DNA of 64,000 nucleotides, taken from Rhizobium sp. 32-5/1 (GTDB lineage Bacteria > Pseudomonadota > Alphaproteobacteria > Rhizobiales > Rhizobiaceae). The notes beneath the pieces were generated by a model, which ran no database searches, was not told the DNA's origin, and was given only the letters and a program-made list of their open reading frames with translations. The DNA is taken from positions 372,001 to 436,000 of the forward strand of contig NZ_CP120639.1 in assembly GCF_029537235.1 (NCBI RefSeq), written 5' to 3'. Position numbers and translations under genes: made by a program. Positions 17,341-26,499 of the stretch are shown here, piece by piece (positions within the stretch are counted from its first letter, which is position 1; every line of letters starts with the position of its first letter).

Positions 17341-18414
17341 ATGTCCAAATCAAAGAGACAAGTGAGCGTGGGGCAACCCACCATGATGGATGTTGCTGCC
17401 GCAGCGGGAGTTTCCCAGGCCACAGTCTCATTGGTCCTCAGCGGGACAAAGGGCGCGCGGCTCGCCGATACGACACGGGCTCGGGTGCTGGAAGCGGCAC
17501 AGGCGCTTGGCTACCGGTTTGTTCGCCGGGGAACCAAGGCGCCACCGGGCGGTCAGTCCACCATCGTTTTCGTCGCCGATGAAACTTCCACGGACCCTTG
17601 GATGTCTATGGCCTTCGAAGGCGCCCGGGACAAGGCGCTGGAATACGGCATCAACATGTTGATGGTGGTGAGCCACGGCGATGCGGACCTTGAGAGCAGC
17701 ATAATTGGAGGGCTGAAGAAGCTGCCAATTCTCGGCCTGATCTACGGGACGATCCTGACCCGGCTGGTGCAGATTCCTTCTGCCCTTGCCGATCTGAGCA
17801 TCGTTCTGGTGAATTGCTACGACGAGCATCGCGAACATCACTCCGTTCTTCCCGGCGACCTCCTGGGTGGCCGCACGGCAACCGAACACCTGTTGCTGAC
17901 CGGCCGCCGGCGGATCGGCTTCATCAATGGCCAACAGGGCGTGGACGCAGCCCGCGACCGCCTCAAGGGATACAAGCAGGCACTGGCAAGCAACGATATC
18001 GCCTTTGATCCAGCTCTCGTGCGCCCGGGCAACTGGGAGCCATCGGCGGGTTATGAAATGACGCTTGAGCTGATGGCACTGGACAACCCGCCCGATGCCA
18101 TCTTCTGCGCCAACGACATGATGGCCGTCGGCTGCTTCGACGCGTTAAAGCAGCTCGGTGTCAGAATACCGGACGATGTCGCCGTGATCGGCTTCGATGA
18201 CCGCAACATCGCGCAGTATACGCATCCGCCGCTTTCGACCCTCGTGTTGCCGCTCTATGAGATGGGCCGCACGGCTGCGGAATTGCTGATCGACGCGGCC
18301 GGCGGCCTGCACACCAATCCAAGCCGCATCAAGATCGAGTGTGAACTGATCGCCCGGCAATCAACAGCCACGTCGCCTTTCGCAGATGTTGAAGCCCCTG
18401 TGGCGGCGCAATAA
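17341..18414 (+). CDS. LacI-family transcriptional regulator
   Basis: A 357-residue repressor. The helix-turn-helix is at about residues 15-35 (MMDVAAAAGVSQATVSLVLS), with the hinge helix TTRARVLEAAQALGYRFV after it. A periplasmic-binding-like sugar domain follows, with NCYDEH, GRRRIGFINGQ, FCANDMMAVGCF and VAVIGFDD segments. It sits between two divergent CUT2 ABC sets and probably represses both, using the sugar as inducer. The start is the Met 13 residues before the HTH; the frame is open 32 codons further up but that part is unlike any LacI N-terminus. Confidence 0.92.
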   Translation: MSKSKRQVSVGQPTMMDVAAAAGVSQATVSLVLSGTKGARLADTTRARVLEAAQALGYRFVRRGTKAPPGGQSTIVFVADETSTDPWMSMAFEGARDKALEYGINMLMVVSHGDADLESSIIGGLKKLPILGLIYGTILTRLVQIPSALADLSIVLVNCYDEHREHHSVLPGDLLGGRTATEHLLLTGRRRIGFINGQQGVDAARDRLKGYKQALASNDIAFDPALVRPGNWEPSAGYEMTLELMALDNPPDAIFCANDMMAVGCFDALKQLGVRIPDDVAVIGFDDRNIAQYTHPPLSTLVLPLYEMGRTAAELLIDAAGGLHTNPSRIKIECELIARQSTATSPFADVEAPVAAQ

Positions 18415-18445
18415 CGGCCTGAGGGCATGACGCGCGGCATCGTCA

Positions 18446-19473
18446 TCAACCCTGGCGGACGCTACGAAATCGGTCGAAAGCAACAGCGATAACAATGAAC
18501 GACCCGACGAAAGCGCCTTGCCAGAAGGTGCTGATACCAAGCAATATCAGACTGTTGCGAATGACCTCAATGAGAAGCGCACCCACCACCGCGCCGAACG
18601 CCGTGCCCACGCCGCCTGCAAGATTGGCTCCACCGATAACGGCCGCCGCGATCACCGAAAGTTCCATTCCCTGGCCGAGATTCGTTGTGACGCCGCCCAG
18701 CCAGCCCACTTCCAGCACCCCGGTGATCCCGGCCGTCAGCGCCGAAAAAACATAGACGGAAACCTTCAATTGCCGCACGGGAATCCCGGTAAGCTTGACG
18801 GCGTTCTCGTTGCCACCCATCGCGAAGAGGTGCTGGCCCCAGCGGGTCCATTTGAAGATAAACCCTGTTATCCCAGCCAGCAGAGCCATGACGATGAGAG
18901 GATTTGGCAGGCCCATGGTGGAACCGCCGCCCAGCGCCAGCAGCAGATCATGATCTGGACCGAACTGGTAGATCATCTTGTTGTTGGACAAAACCATGGC
19001 GAGCGAACGAGCCACCGACAGCATGCCCAGCGTGACGACGAAAGGCGGCATGCCCGCATAGGCGATCAATATGCCATTCACTGCACCCATAAGGACGGCG
19101 ACGCCCAGCGCCGCCGGAATACCGATCCAGAAAGGCATGCCCGCCGACATCAAAACGGCCACGGTCATGGACGAAAGCACGACCGCAGACCCCACGGAGA
19201 GATCTATGCCTCCAGAGGCGATCACGGCGGTCATGCCGAGTGCAATAATGGCCACGAATGCGAAGTTGCGTGAAACATTGAACAGGTTGCGCTCGGTGGC
19301 GAATGTGTCGGTCAACAGGGACAGCGCCAGGCAGGCCAGCATTGCAGCCATGAATACCCAGAAGGTCTGCTGGTTGGTAAGACGCGAAAGCAGGCCCCGA
19401 TGTTCCGATTGATCGATGACGTCAGCCAGTGAATGGGCGGTCGACGCGGAATTTCTCTTTCCTGGTCACTCAT
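18446..19473 (-). CDS. Sugar ABC transporter permease, CUT2 type, second set (frame break near the N-terminus)
   Basis: A 342-residue permease with about ten membrane segments; GIDLSVGSAVVLSS near residue 90 and GGANLAGGVGTAFGAVVGA near 270 mark the RbsC family. The ORF itself begins only at MAAMLACLAL. The real start is very probably the ATG at 19473, which overlaps the ATPase stop by 4 nt; one extra A in the run at 19452-19454 (Ts on plus) puts it in frame and gives the N-terminus MSDQERENSASTAHSLADV. The stop lies 31 bp from the LacI stop, convergent. Confidence 0.88.
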
Positions 19474-20209
19474 GCGAATTCAATTGCTCCCGTAATAAGG
19501 CCGGTGACTTCTTCAGGCGACGATTCCGATGCCCTCTTGCTGGCCACCAGACGGCCTCGCCGTAGGACGGCGATCCTGTCGGCAACCTGAAACACGTCCG
19601 GCATGCGGTGGCTGACCAGCACCACGGCAATGCCGTGATCGCTCAGATAACGTATGAGATTGAGCACCTCGGCGACCTGCCGGACGGAAATTGCAGCGGT
19701 CGGTTCATCCATCAGGATGATCTTTGCATCGCTGAGAAGGGCGCGGGCGATGGCCACAGCCTGGCGTTGGCCGCCCGACATGCGCCTGACCAAATCTCGC
19801 GGCCGGGTTTCGGACTTGAGCCGGGCGAACAGTTCGCCAGCCCTGATCCGCATGCGCGCATAGTCGAGTATCTGGATCGGCCCGACCCGCCGGGTCAGTT
19901 CGCGTCCCAGGAAGACGTTTGCGGCCGCCGAGAGGTTGTCGCAAATGGCAAGGTCCTGATAAACAACCTCGATCCCAGCCCGCTGGGCATCCAGCGGTTT
20001 GTGGAACTCGACCTTCGCGTCCGAGATGAAAATCTCGCCTGCGCTCGGCGCAAAATTTCCGGCTATGACCTTTACCAAAGTGGACTTGCCCGCTCCGTTA
20101 TCGCCCATCAGGCCGATGACTTCTCCCGGTTCAATTGATAGCGATACATCGCTCAAGGCATGGATTGCCCCGAAGTGCTTGCTTACCCCTCAAGTCTCAG
20201 CGCACTCAT
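19470..20209 (-). CDS. Sugar ABC transporter ATP-binding protein, second set (frame break near the N-terminus)
   Basis: A single-domain ATPase, 246 residues after repair. Walker A GDNGAGKST near residue 40, VYQDLAICDNL, MSGGQRQAVAIARA and IILMDEPTAAIS are clear. The ORF starts late, at MSDVSLSIEP. One extra G in the C4 run 20186-20189 (plus) extends it to an ATG at 20209 behind GGAGG, with the normal beginning LEGVSKHFGAIHALSDVS. It lies 4 nt over the permease and is divergent from the binding-protein gene at 20505. Confidence 0.9.
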
Positions 20210-20314
20210 ATTCCTCCCTCTCCGCCCGCCTGGCGTTCCGAATCGGGCGCGGCGGCGTTGCTTCCCCGCTCTGCAATCCCAACGAAATTCCTGCTTGACG
20301 GCTCCAGTAATTAA

Positions 20315-20330
20315 GTGCTGTTATTAGCAC
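20315..20330. promoter_or_regulatory. LacI-type operator, copy 2
   Basis: GTGCTGTTATTAGCAC is an inverted repeat between the divergent ATPase (20209) and binding-protein (20505) genes. Its reverse-complement core TGCTAATAACAGCA differs at one base from the site at 17177-17190. The pair suggests that one LacI protein controls both ABC sets. Confidence 0.7.
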
Positions 20331-20504
20331 ATAATATGATCAAATCTGCAACTGCAATGAATGTCAATATTGGCATGAACTGAGTTCGGTTCGAGCCTTA
20401 TATGTGGGCCGCAAGGAGGAACAGAGCGGCAAACAGTGCTGGCGGGGCGTTCAGGCAAAGCGTTGCCTGTCCGGCCAGATAACTCAAACGGAGGAGTGCA
20501 TTAA

Positions 20505-21494
20505 TTGAGGTACGTAAATCAGATTGTCGCCGCTGCCCTAGTTGTTTTGTCAGCCGGTGCAGCAGAGGCGCAGGAGAAGAAGACCCTGGCGATCGTCGTC
20601 AAGGGACTGGACAACCCGTTCTTCGAGCAGATCAACCTGGGCTGCCAGGACTGGGCGAAGAACAATCCCGATTCGGAATATGAGTGCCTGTACACCGGCC
20701 CGGCATCGAGCGCCGACGAGGCCGGCCAGGTGCAGCTTGTCGATGACCTTATCGCCAAAGGCGTGGCCGCGATCGCCATTTCACCATCCAATGCCGCGGC
20801 CATGGCCAACCGCCTCAAGGAAATTGCACCGAAGATGCCGGTCATGACGGTCGATGCGGATCTCTCGGAAGCAGACCGTGCGCTGCGCTCGGCCTATCTG
20901 GGGACCGACAATTATCTGATGGGCGTGAAGATGGCCGAACAGGCTACGCGGCTGAAGCCGAAAGGCGGTACGGTCTGCCTGCAGTTGGGGAACGTCGCTG
21001 CCGACAATATCAATGCTCGGGCAGCCGGATTCCGCGATACCATCGCGGGTACCAAGGGCATCGACCGCCTGACGGGGCAAAGCGGCTGGAGCGAAGTCGA
21101 AGGTTGCCCGGTCTTTACCAATGACCAGATCGACCTTGCCAATCAGCAGATGGCCGATGTCTTCACATCCAAGCCAGACCTCGACGCCTTCATTCTGATT
21201 GGCGGCTGGGCCCAGTTTGCCCCGCAAGCCTATGCCCAGGTCACTGACCAGGTCATGGACCGCCTGAAGAGCAATGATCTGATCATCGTGGCTGGCGATA
21301 CCCTGCCACCGCAGGTACAGGCCTTCAACGAAGGACGCAGCCACGCCCAGGTGGGCCAGCGCCCCTTCGAAATGGGACAACGTTCACCGGACGTCATGAT
21401 CCAGTTGATCAAGGGTGAGAAGGTCGAAGACACCATCTACACCGGGCTGGATGTCTGCACGCGAGAAGAGCCAGGCTTCTGCGCGCCAAAGTAA
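20505..21494 (+). CDS. Sugar ABC transporter substrate-binding protein, second set
   Basis: A 329-residue periplasmic binder with a 22-residue signal peptide (AAALVVLSAGAAEAQ), then KTLAIVVKGLDNPFFEQIN, AIAISPSNAAAMANRL, AYLGTDNYLMGVKMAEQA and GGTVCLQLGN. Four Cys residues (two early, two late, as in VCTREEPGFC) could form disulfides. It starts with TTG, supported by GGAGG 9 nt upstream. It is divergent from its ATPase and permease, with the LacI-type operator between, and is followed by a sugar-epimerase-like gene. Confidence 0.92.
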   Translation: MRYVNQIVAAALVVLSAGAAEAQEKKTLAIVVKGLDNPFFEQINLGCQDWAKNNPDSEYECLYTGPASSADEAGQVQLVDDLIAKGVAAIAISPSNAAAMANRLKEIAPKMPVMTVDADLSEADRALRSAYLGTDNYLMGVKMAEQATRLKPKGGTVCLQLGNVAADNINARAAGFRDTIAGTKGIDRLTGQSGWSEVEGCPVFTNDQIDLANQQMADVFTSKPDLDAFILIGGWAQFAPQAYAQVTDQVMDRLKSNDLIIVAGDTLPPQVQAFNEGRSHAQVGQRPFEMGQRSPDVMIQLIKGEKVEDTIYTGLDVCTREEPGFCAPK

Positions 21495-21522
21495 GGTGAT
21501 TTCAACGCAATCGCGTCATGGC

Positions 21523-21550
21523 GTTCCGGCGCCATGACGCTCTCGGCTGC
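21523..21550 (+). terminator. Perfect 11-bp hairpin after the second binding-protein gene
   Basis: GCGTCATGGCG at 21523-21533 pairs perfectly with CGCCATGACGC at 21540-21550 over a 6-nt loop, 29 bp after the stop. There is no clear T tail, so it may trim or stabilise the abundant binding-protein mRNA rather than stop transcription fully. Confidence 0.5.
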
Positions 21551-21613
21551 CTGCAAGGGCTACGGCCGCACCCTCGATTTGAAAGTGCCTGTTGAGCTTT
21601 TAGGGGAAGCAAA

Positions 21614-22588
21614 TTGAAACTTTTGGTCACTGGACTAGCAGGAAAGGTAGGAACTAATTTCCTGCCGGAATTTTTGGCCGCCGAAAAATTCTCCGGTTGG
21701 TCGCTACGCGCACTTTGCAACAACCGCATTATCGATCATCCAGCCGTGGAGACAGTGCGGGGTTCCTTGTCGGATGCGGACGCCGTCCATGCTGCGATGG
21801 ATGGGGTGACCCATGTGCTGCACATGGCTGCGGTTAAAGAATCGCCCGACTTGGCGATCGACGTCGGCATCAAGGGCATGTTCAACCTCCTTGAAGCCTT
21901 CCGCACTTCGACGACGGCAAGGCAGTTTGTCCTGATCGGCGGGGACTGTTCGGTGGGCCACATTTTCCACCAATACGATGCTCCGATTACCGAGAGTTCG
22001 CCCCGACGCGCCTATCCCGGCTGCTACGCGCTCACCAAGGTGATCGAGGAAGTCATGCTCGAACAGTACCAGATCCAGTACGGCATCAATGCCTGCTGCC
22101 TGCGCGCGCCCTGGATCATGGAAAAGGACGATTTCAAGCATGTTCTGAGTTTCCGCAATCAGTTCGGCGGACCGGCCTGGGGTGAATTCCTGACGGAGGA
22201 TGAAATTGCCCGCCACGCAAACGCCGGCGCAGTCCCGTTGCTGCGCGATGCCACGGGCGCTTCGCTCAAGCGAAATTTCATCCACGTCAGCGACCTTGTC
22301 GGCGCGATTCTGCTGGCGCTCGACAATCCAGCCACCGGTGGCGAAACTTTCAACGTCGCCATGGATATTCCGGTGGACTATGCCAGCGTCGCAACGCAAC
22401 TCAACGCCACGCGTGGTCTGCCGCTCGTAGAGATTCCGACGCCCTATCACAGCAACTGGCTCGACAACACAAAGGCACGCATGCGGCTCGGCTGGCGTCC
22501 GGCCGTCGACCTCAAGCTTCTGATCGAGCAAGCCTGGTCCTATGTCCGGGCACCCGATGATCCTCGCCTCGTCTGGTACCCGGGGTAA
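21614..22588 (+). CDS. NAD-dependent epimerase/dehydratase (extended SDR family)
   Basis: A 324-residue extended short-chain dehydrogenase. The nucleotide-binding motif is TGLAGKVG (residues 6-13), a GxxGxxG variant, and the catalytic Tyr-Lys lies in YALTK near residue 140, with Thr/Ser upstream. RNFIHVSDLVGAI and the C-terminal GWRPAVDLKLLIEQAW are typical of the NAD-sugar group. It lies between binding proteins of two sugar importers, so it probably oxidises or epimerises the imported sugar. The substrate is not determinable. Confidence 0.88.
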   Translation: MKLLVTGLAGKVGTNFLPEFLAAEKFSGWSLRALCNNRIIDHPAVETVRGSLSDADAVHAAMDGVTHVLHMAAVKESPDLAIDVGIKGMFNLLEAFRTSTTARQFVLIGGDCSVGHIFHQYDAPITESSPRRAYPGCYALTKVIEEVMLEQYQIQYGINACCLRAPWIMEKDDFKHVLSFRNQFGGPAWGEFLTEDEIARHANAGAVPLLRDATGASLKRNFIHVSDLVGAILLALDNPATGGETFNVAMDIPVDYASVATQLNATRGLPLVEIPTPYHSNWLDNTKARMRLGWRPAVDLKLLIEQAWSYVRAPDDPRLVWYPG

Positions 22589-22729
22589 GGCAAGCAATAT
22601 CCGACGCCGGCACCGGGCGACGCCCGAGCCAAAGGATATCGACCGCCCTTACGCAAGCGCATTGCTGCAGGGCATTTCGTAACGCTGGAGCATGGCCGTG
22701 ACCATGCTCTCAAAAAGGGAGGATGAACA

Positions 22730-23676
22730 ATGAAACTGAACTTTGCTGTCTCCATCGCCATAGCGGCTATCGGCCTGGCCGGTCCCGTTGCCGCGCAGGA
22801 CAAACCCCAGCTTGCTTTCGTCGTGAATGCCGCTTCGGATTTCTGGAAACTGGCCGAAGCCGGCGTCAAGAAAGCCCAGGGGAGTTGACGGGCTATGAGT
22901 TGCAGTTCCGCTATCCGGCACAAGGCACCGCTGCCCTGCAGAACGCCCTGATGGATGACCTTGTTGCCGCAGGCACCGATGCCATCATGATCTCGTCAGC
23001 CGATCCGAAGAACTCCATCGATGCTTTCAATCGCATTGCAGGACAGGTGCCGCTGTTCACCACTGACAGTGACGCGCCTGCCAGCAAGCGCATCGCCTAC
23101 CTCGGCTCTTCCAACACTCTGGCAGGCGTCCAAGCAGGCGAAATTGCCGTTGCGGCAATGCCTGAGGGAGGAAAGTGCATGGGCTTCGTCGGCTTCCTGG
23201 GCGCCGACAACGCCATCGAGCGGATCGCCGGGTTCCGAAAAGCGGTAGAGGGTTCTAGTATCGAGCTTGTCGACGTCCGCGGCGACGACGTGGATTTTGC
23301 CCGTGCCCGATCAAACGTCGATGATGTGCTTGCCGCAAATCCGGACATCACGTGCATGGTCGGGTTCTATTCCTACAACCCACCCAAGATCTACGAAGCC
23401 CTTCAGGCTGCGGGCAAGCTCGGCGCGATCAAGGTTATTGCCTTTGACGAGGATCCGATCACACTTGGCGCGGTGCGCGAAGGCAGCTTTGCCGGCACTG
23501 TCGTGCAGGATCCCTACCAGTGGGGTTATCAGGGCATGCACCTGATGGCGAAATACCTTGAAGGCGACAAGTCGGGTGTTCCGGCGGATGGCCTGATCAT
23601 TGTTCCGACCAAAGTTATCGACAAGGCCAATGTTGATGCCTTTGAGAAGGAACTCAAGGAGCGCATTGGCGGGTAA
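22730..23676 (+). CDS. Sugar ABC transporter substrate-binding protein, third set (frame break near the N-terminus)
   Basis: From the ATG at 22730 (behind GGGAGGA) the frame gives a clean signal peptide and KPQLAFVVNAASDFWKLAEAGV, part-quoted as FVVNAASDFWKLAE, and then hits a stop. One extra G in the run 22879-22882 leads into ELTGYELQFRYP and the rest of a type I binder: IMISSADPKNSIDAF, TTDSDAP, AYLGSSNTLAGVQAGE, ending KELKERIGG. The repaired length is 315 residues. The open frame from 22723 that avoids the break has an implausible basic N-terminus. It is followed by its two-domain ATPase and permease. Confidence 0.9.
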
Positions 23677-23698
23677 GCTCCTCCCCGGTCAACGCAGC

Positions 23699-23734
23699 CG
23701 CATCGGGCTCGGACCATTTGCCCGGCCCGATGCG
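23699..23734 (+). terminator. 10-bp hairpin after the third binding-protein gene
   Basis: CGCATCGGGC at 23699-23708 pairs with GCCCGATGCG at 23725-23734, 23 bp after the stop and 70 bp before the ATPase gene. There is no T tail; the likely effect is differential expression of the binding protein over the membrane parts. Confidence 0.45.
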
Positions 23735-23804
23735 CGCTTGTTGATGTGAGGAAATCGTCCAACACCGAGGTATTGCCGTTGCGACAAGATCAGATGGCCG
23801 ACAC

Positions 23805-25319
23805 ATGATGCCTAAAGAGGATCAGAAACGCCCCCTACTGGCGCTCGAGAACATATCAAAGGCCTATACCGGCGTGGTAGCTCTCTCCAATGTGTCCATG
23901 ACCGTCATGCCTGGGGAGGTTTTGGCTTTGATTGGAGAAAATGGCGCCGGAAAGTCCACGCTGATGAAGATCCTGGGCGGCGTCATCCAACCCAGTTCGG
24001 GCTATATCCTCATTGATGAGGTGCGATACGACCGTTTTTCAGTGACCGAATCCCAGTCCGCCGGGATCGCCTTCGTGCATCAGGAACTCAACGTCTTCGA
24101 CAATCTCGATGTGGCAGCCAACATGTTCCTGGGGCGTGAAAAACGTGCGGGCTTCCTCAGGCTGCTGGATGTGAAGGCGATGGGCGCCGCAGCCGAACCT
24201 CTTCTGCGCCGCGTCGGGGCCACCTTCAGGCCCGAGACGCCGGTCGCTGATCTGTCGCTCGCCGAACGACAATTGCTTGAAATTGCCAAAGCGCTCTCCA
24301 TCCAGGCCCGTCTCATCATCATGGATGAACCAACGTCGTCTCTTACCCTTTCGGAAACGAAAACGCTGATGACTGTCATCGCCGGCCTCAAAGCCGAGGG
24401 AATTGCCGTGATCTACATTTCGCACCGTCTAAGCGAGATCGAGGAATGCGCCGATCGGGTCTTCGTCCTGCGTGATGGCAAAGCAGCCGGCGAACTTGCC
24501 AAGGGAGAGATAAACCATGACGCCATGATCCGCATGATGATCGGTCGCGACCTCAATTCCCTCTATGCGCCGCCGGCTCGTGCTCCCGGCGGACCGATAC
24601 TGTCCTTAAGAGCGGTCAGAACCCGTGCCAAGCCACGGGCCAGGGTCGAGTTCGATGTTCATGATGGCGAAATCCTGGGCGTAGCCGGGCTGGTCGGTGC
24701 GGGACGGACGGAACTGGCCGAGGCCATTTTCGGCATCGACACCATTCTGGAGGGCGAGGTCATGCTGGCGGGCAAGCCGTTCCTGGCCACCAGCCCGCGT
24801 GATGCCATCAAGGCCGGCGTCTACCTGGTGCCTGAGGACCGCAAGCGAACCGGCCTCGTCCTGGAAAGCCCTGTCTGCGAGAACATCTGCCTTGCCGATC
24901 TCGGTTCGGTGTCTTCCCGCGGCTTCGTCTCGAAGAGCCTCATCAAGGCGCGCGCCGAAGAACAGCGCACAAAACTTGGCATCAGAACCACCGATGTCAT
25001 GCGCAACGCCGCCGAGCTTTCCGGTGGCAATCAGCAAAAGGTGGTTCTCGGCAAATGGCTATCCATGCGACCGGCACTGATCATCTTCGACGAACCCACC
25101 CGCGGCATCGACGTCGCCTCCAAGGTCGAGATTTACCGGCTGATGCGCGCTCTGGCGGACGCAGGCGTCGGTGTGATGATGATCTCCAGCGACATGGAAG
25201 AAGTCATCGGCGTGTCGGACCGTATCGTTGTGCTGCGGGAAGGCGAAATCGCCGGATCGCTGTCACGGCCCGAGTTCTCCGAGCACAACGTGCTCAGGCT
25301 TGCCGTCGGCGCAAACTAG
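23805..25319 (+). CDS. Sugar ABC transporter ATP-binding protein, two-domain (RbsA/XylG type), third set
   Basis: A 504-residue fused ATPase. The first domain has Walker A GENGAGKST near residue 45, VHQELNVFDNLDV, SLAERQLLEIAKAL and IIMDEPTSSL. The second domain has a degenerate P-loop GLVGAGRTE near 300, LVPEDRKRTGLV, LSGGNQQKVVLGKWL and IIFDEPTRGIDV. The degenerate second site is normal in CUT2. The length is standard and the gene is intact. It is 10 bp from its permease and, unlike the two half-size ATPases in this window, forms its own dimer. Confidence 0.96.
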   Translation: MMPKEDQKRPLLALENISKAYTGVVALSNVSMTVMPGEVLALIGENGAGKSTLMKILGGVIQPSSGYILIDEVRYDRFSVTESQSAGIAFVHQELNVFDNLDVAANMFLGREKRAGFLRLLDVKAMGAAAEPLLRRVGATFRPETPVADLSLAERQLLEIAKALSIQARLIIMDEPTSSLTLSETKTLMTVIAGLKAEGIAVIYISHRLSEIEECADRVFVLRDGKAAGELAKGEINHDAMIRMMIGRDLNSLYAPPARAPGGPILSLRAVRTRAKPRARVEFDVHDGEILGVAGLVGAGRTELAEAIFGIDTILEGEVMLAGKPFLATSPRDAIKAGVYLVPEDRKRTGLVLESPVCENICLADLGSVSSRGFVSKSLIKARAEEQRTKLGIRTTDVMRNAAELSGGNQQKVVLGKWLSMRPALIIFDEPTRGIDVASKVEIYRLMRALADAGVGVMMISSDMEEVIGVSDRIVVLREGEIAGSLSRPEFSEHNVLRLAVGAN

Positions 25320-25329
25320 GAAAAGACCA

Positions 25330-26361
25330 ATGCACAAAAAAGACCTCGGCCTGGCTGTCCTGATCATCGTTGTGGGAGCGGTGGTCTATCTGCAAAATCC
25401 GCTTTTCCTCTCGCCGATCAATCTGGGCAACACCGCCAATCTGATCGGTCTGTTCGGTCTCTTTGCCATCGGCCAAGGTTTTGTCATCATGACCGGGGGT
25501 ATCGACCTGTCCGTCGGTTCGATGATTGCGTTGCTCGGGGTTCTTTTCGTCGATATGGTGGGCAAGTTCGGCGTGCCGTGGCCGGTGGCAATTCTGGTTG
25601 TTTTGGTCATCGGAGCGTTGCTTGGATTGGCGCATGGGCTGCTGATCACCAGGCTCAGAATGCAGCCCTTCGTGGTCACGCTATGCGGCCTGCTGATCTA
25701 TCGCGGTATAGCGCGCGGCTATACGGGCGAAGCCACGGCCGGCTTTCCCTTCGGTGCAAACTATCCGGCGCTTGAATGGCTGACCATTGGGCGTTCCTTT
25801 GGCGTGCCGCACTCCTTCTTTGCCATGATCATCATCGGCGTCATCTGTTGGTTCGTCCTGCACCGCTCCGTCTTTGGCCGCCATTTGCAGGCGGTGGGTA
25901 AGAATGAGGACGCGGCCTGTTATTCAGGCATCCGCACCGGTTTTGTCATCGCCGCCGCCTATGTCATTTGCGCCGCGCTGACCGCTGTTGCCGCAGTGTA
26001 CTTCGCCATGTTCACCCGATCGGTACAGCCCTCGTCGCATGGCAATTTCTACGAGCTCTATGCCATCGCGGCAGCCGTCCTGGGCGGCTTCTCGTTGCGG
26101 GGCGGAGAAGGCTCGATCATCGGCGTGGTGCTGGGCGCGGTCCTGCTTCAGGAGCTGCAGAACCTGGTCAATCTTCTCGGCATCCCGTCCTCGCTCAATT
26201 TCGCGGTCATGGGGGCGGTGATCCTGGCCGGGGTTCTTGCCGACCAGCAGTTCAACCTCTACAGGGCAAGGAGAAGGGCTGCGGCTGCGCTGGGCGCCGT
26301 CAACACGTCAGGCTCAGCACTGCATCACAGACCGGCTACGACCAACGAGCTCTCGCCATAG
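25330..26361 (+). CDS. Sugar ABC transporter permease, CUT2 type, third set
   Basis: A 343-residue permease of the RbsC family, intact. GGIDLSVGSMIALLG near residue 55, LITRLRMQPFVVTL near 105 and LGGFSLRGGEGSIIGVVLGA near 255 are the marker segments. The start at MHKKDLGLAV follows AAAAGA and is the first Met after the ATPase stop; the frame is open upstream inside the ATPase gene. It completes the rightward binding protein, ATPase, permease set. Confidence 0.95.
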   Translation: MHKKDLGLAVLIIVVGAVVYLQNPLFLSPINLGNTANLIGLFGLFAIGQGFVIMTGGIDLSVGSMIALLGVLFVDMVGKFGVPWPVAILVVLVIGALLGLAHGLLITRLRMQPFVVTLCGLLIYRGIARGYTGEATAGFPFGANYPALEWLTIGRSFGVPHSFFAMIIIGVICWFVLHRSVFGRHLQAVGKNEDAACYSGIRTGFVIAAAYVICAALTAVAAVYFAMFTRSVQPSSHGNFYELYAIAAAVLGGFSLRGGEGSIIGVVLGAVLLQELQNLVNLLGIPSSLNFAVMGAVILAGVLADQQFNLYRARRRAAAALGAVNTSGSALHHRPATTNELSP

Positions 26362-26499
26362 CGTCGCGTTTTGCCGAGTGGGAGATCGCCCGAAGACGAC
26401 ACAGTCCCGATTGCCCGACCTCCGCCATCGCATGATGCACTGTGGGCTCGTGTGTCCGACAATACGGATCCAGAGAAAATTGTGACATGTTTTCCTGTG

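Noticed and set aside
22723..22900. Alternative start of the third binding protein at 22723
   Set aside because: It gives an Arg- and Cys-rich N-terminus without a signal peptide, while the ATG at 22730 gives a clean signal peptide and family sequence up to the break.
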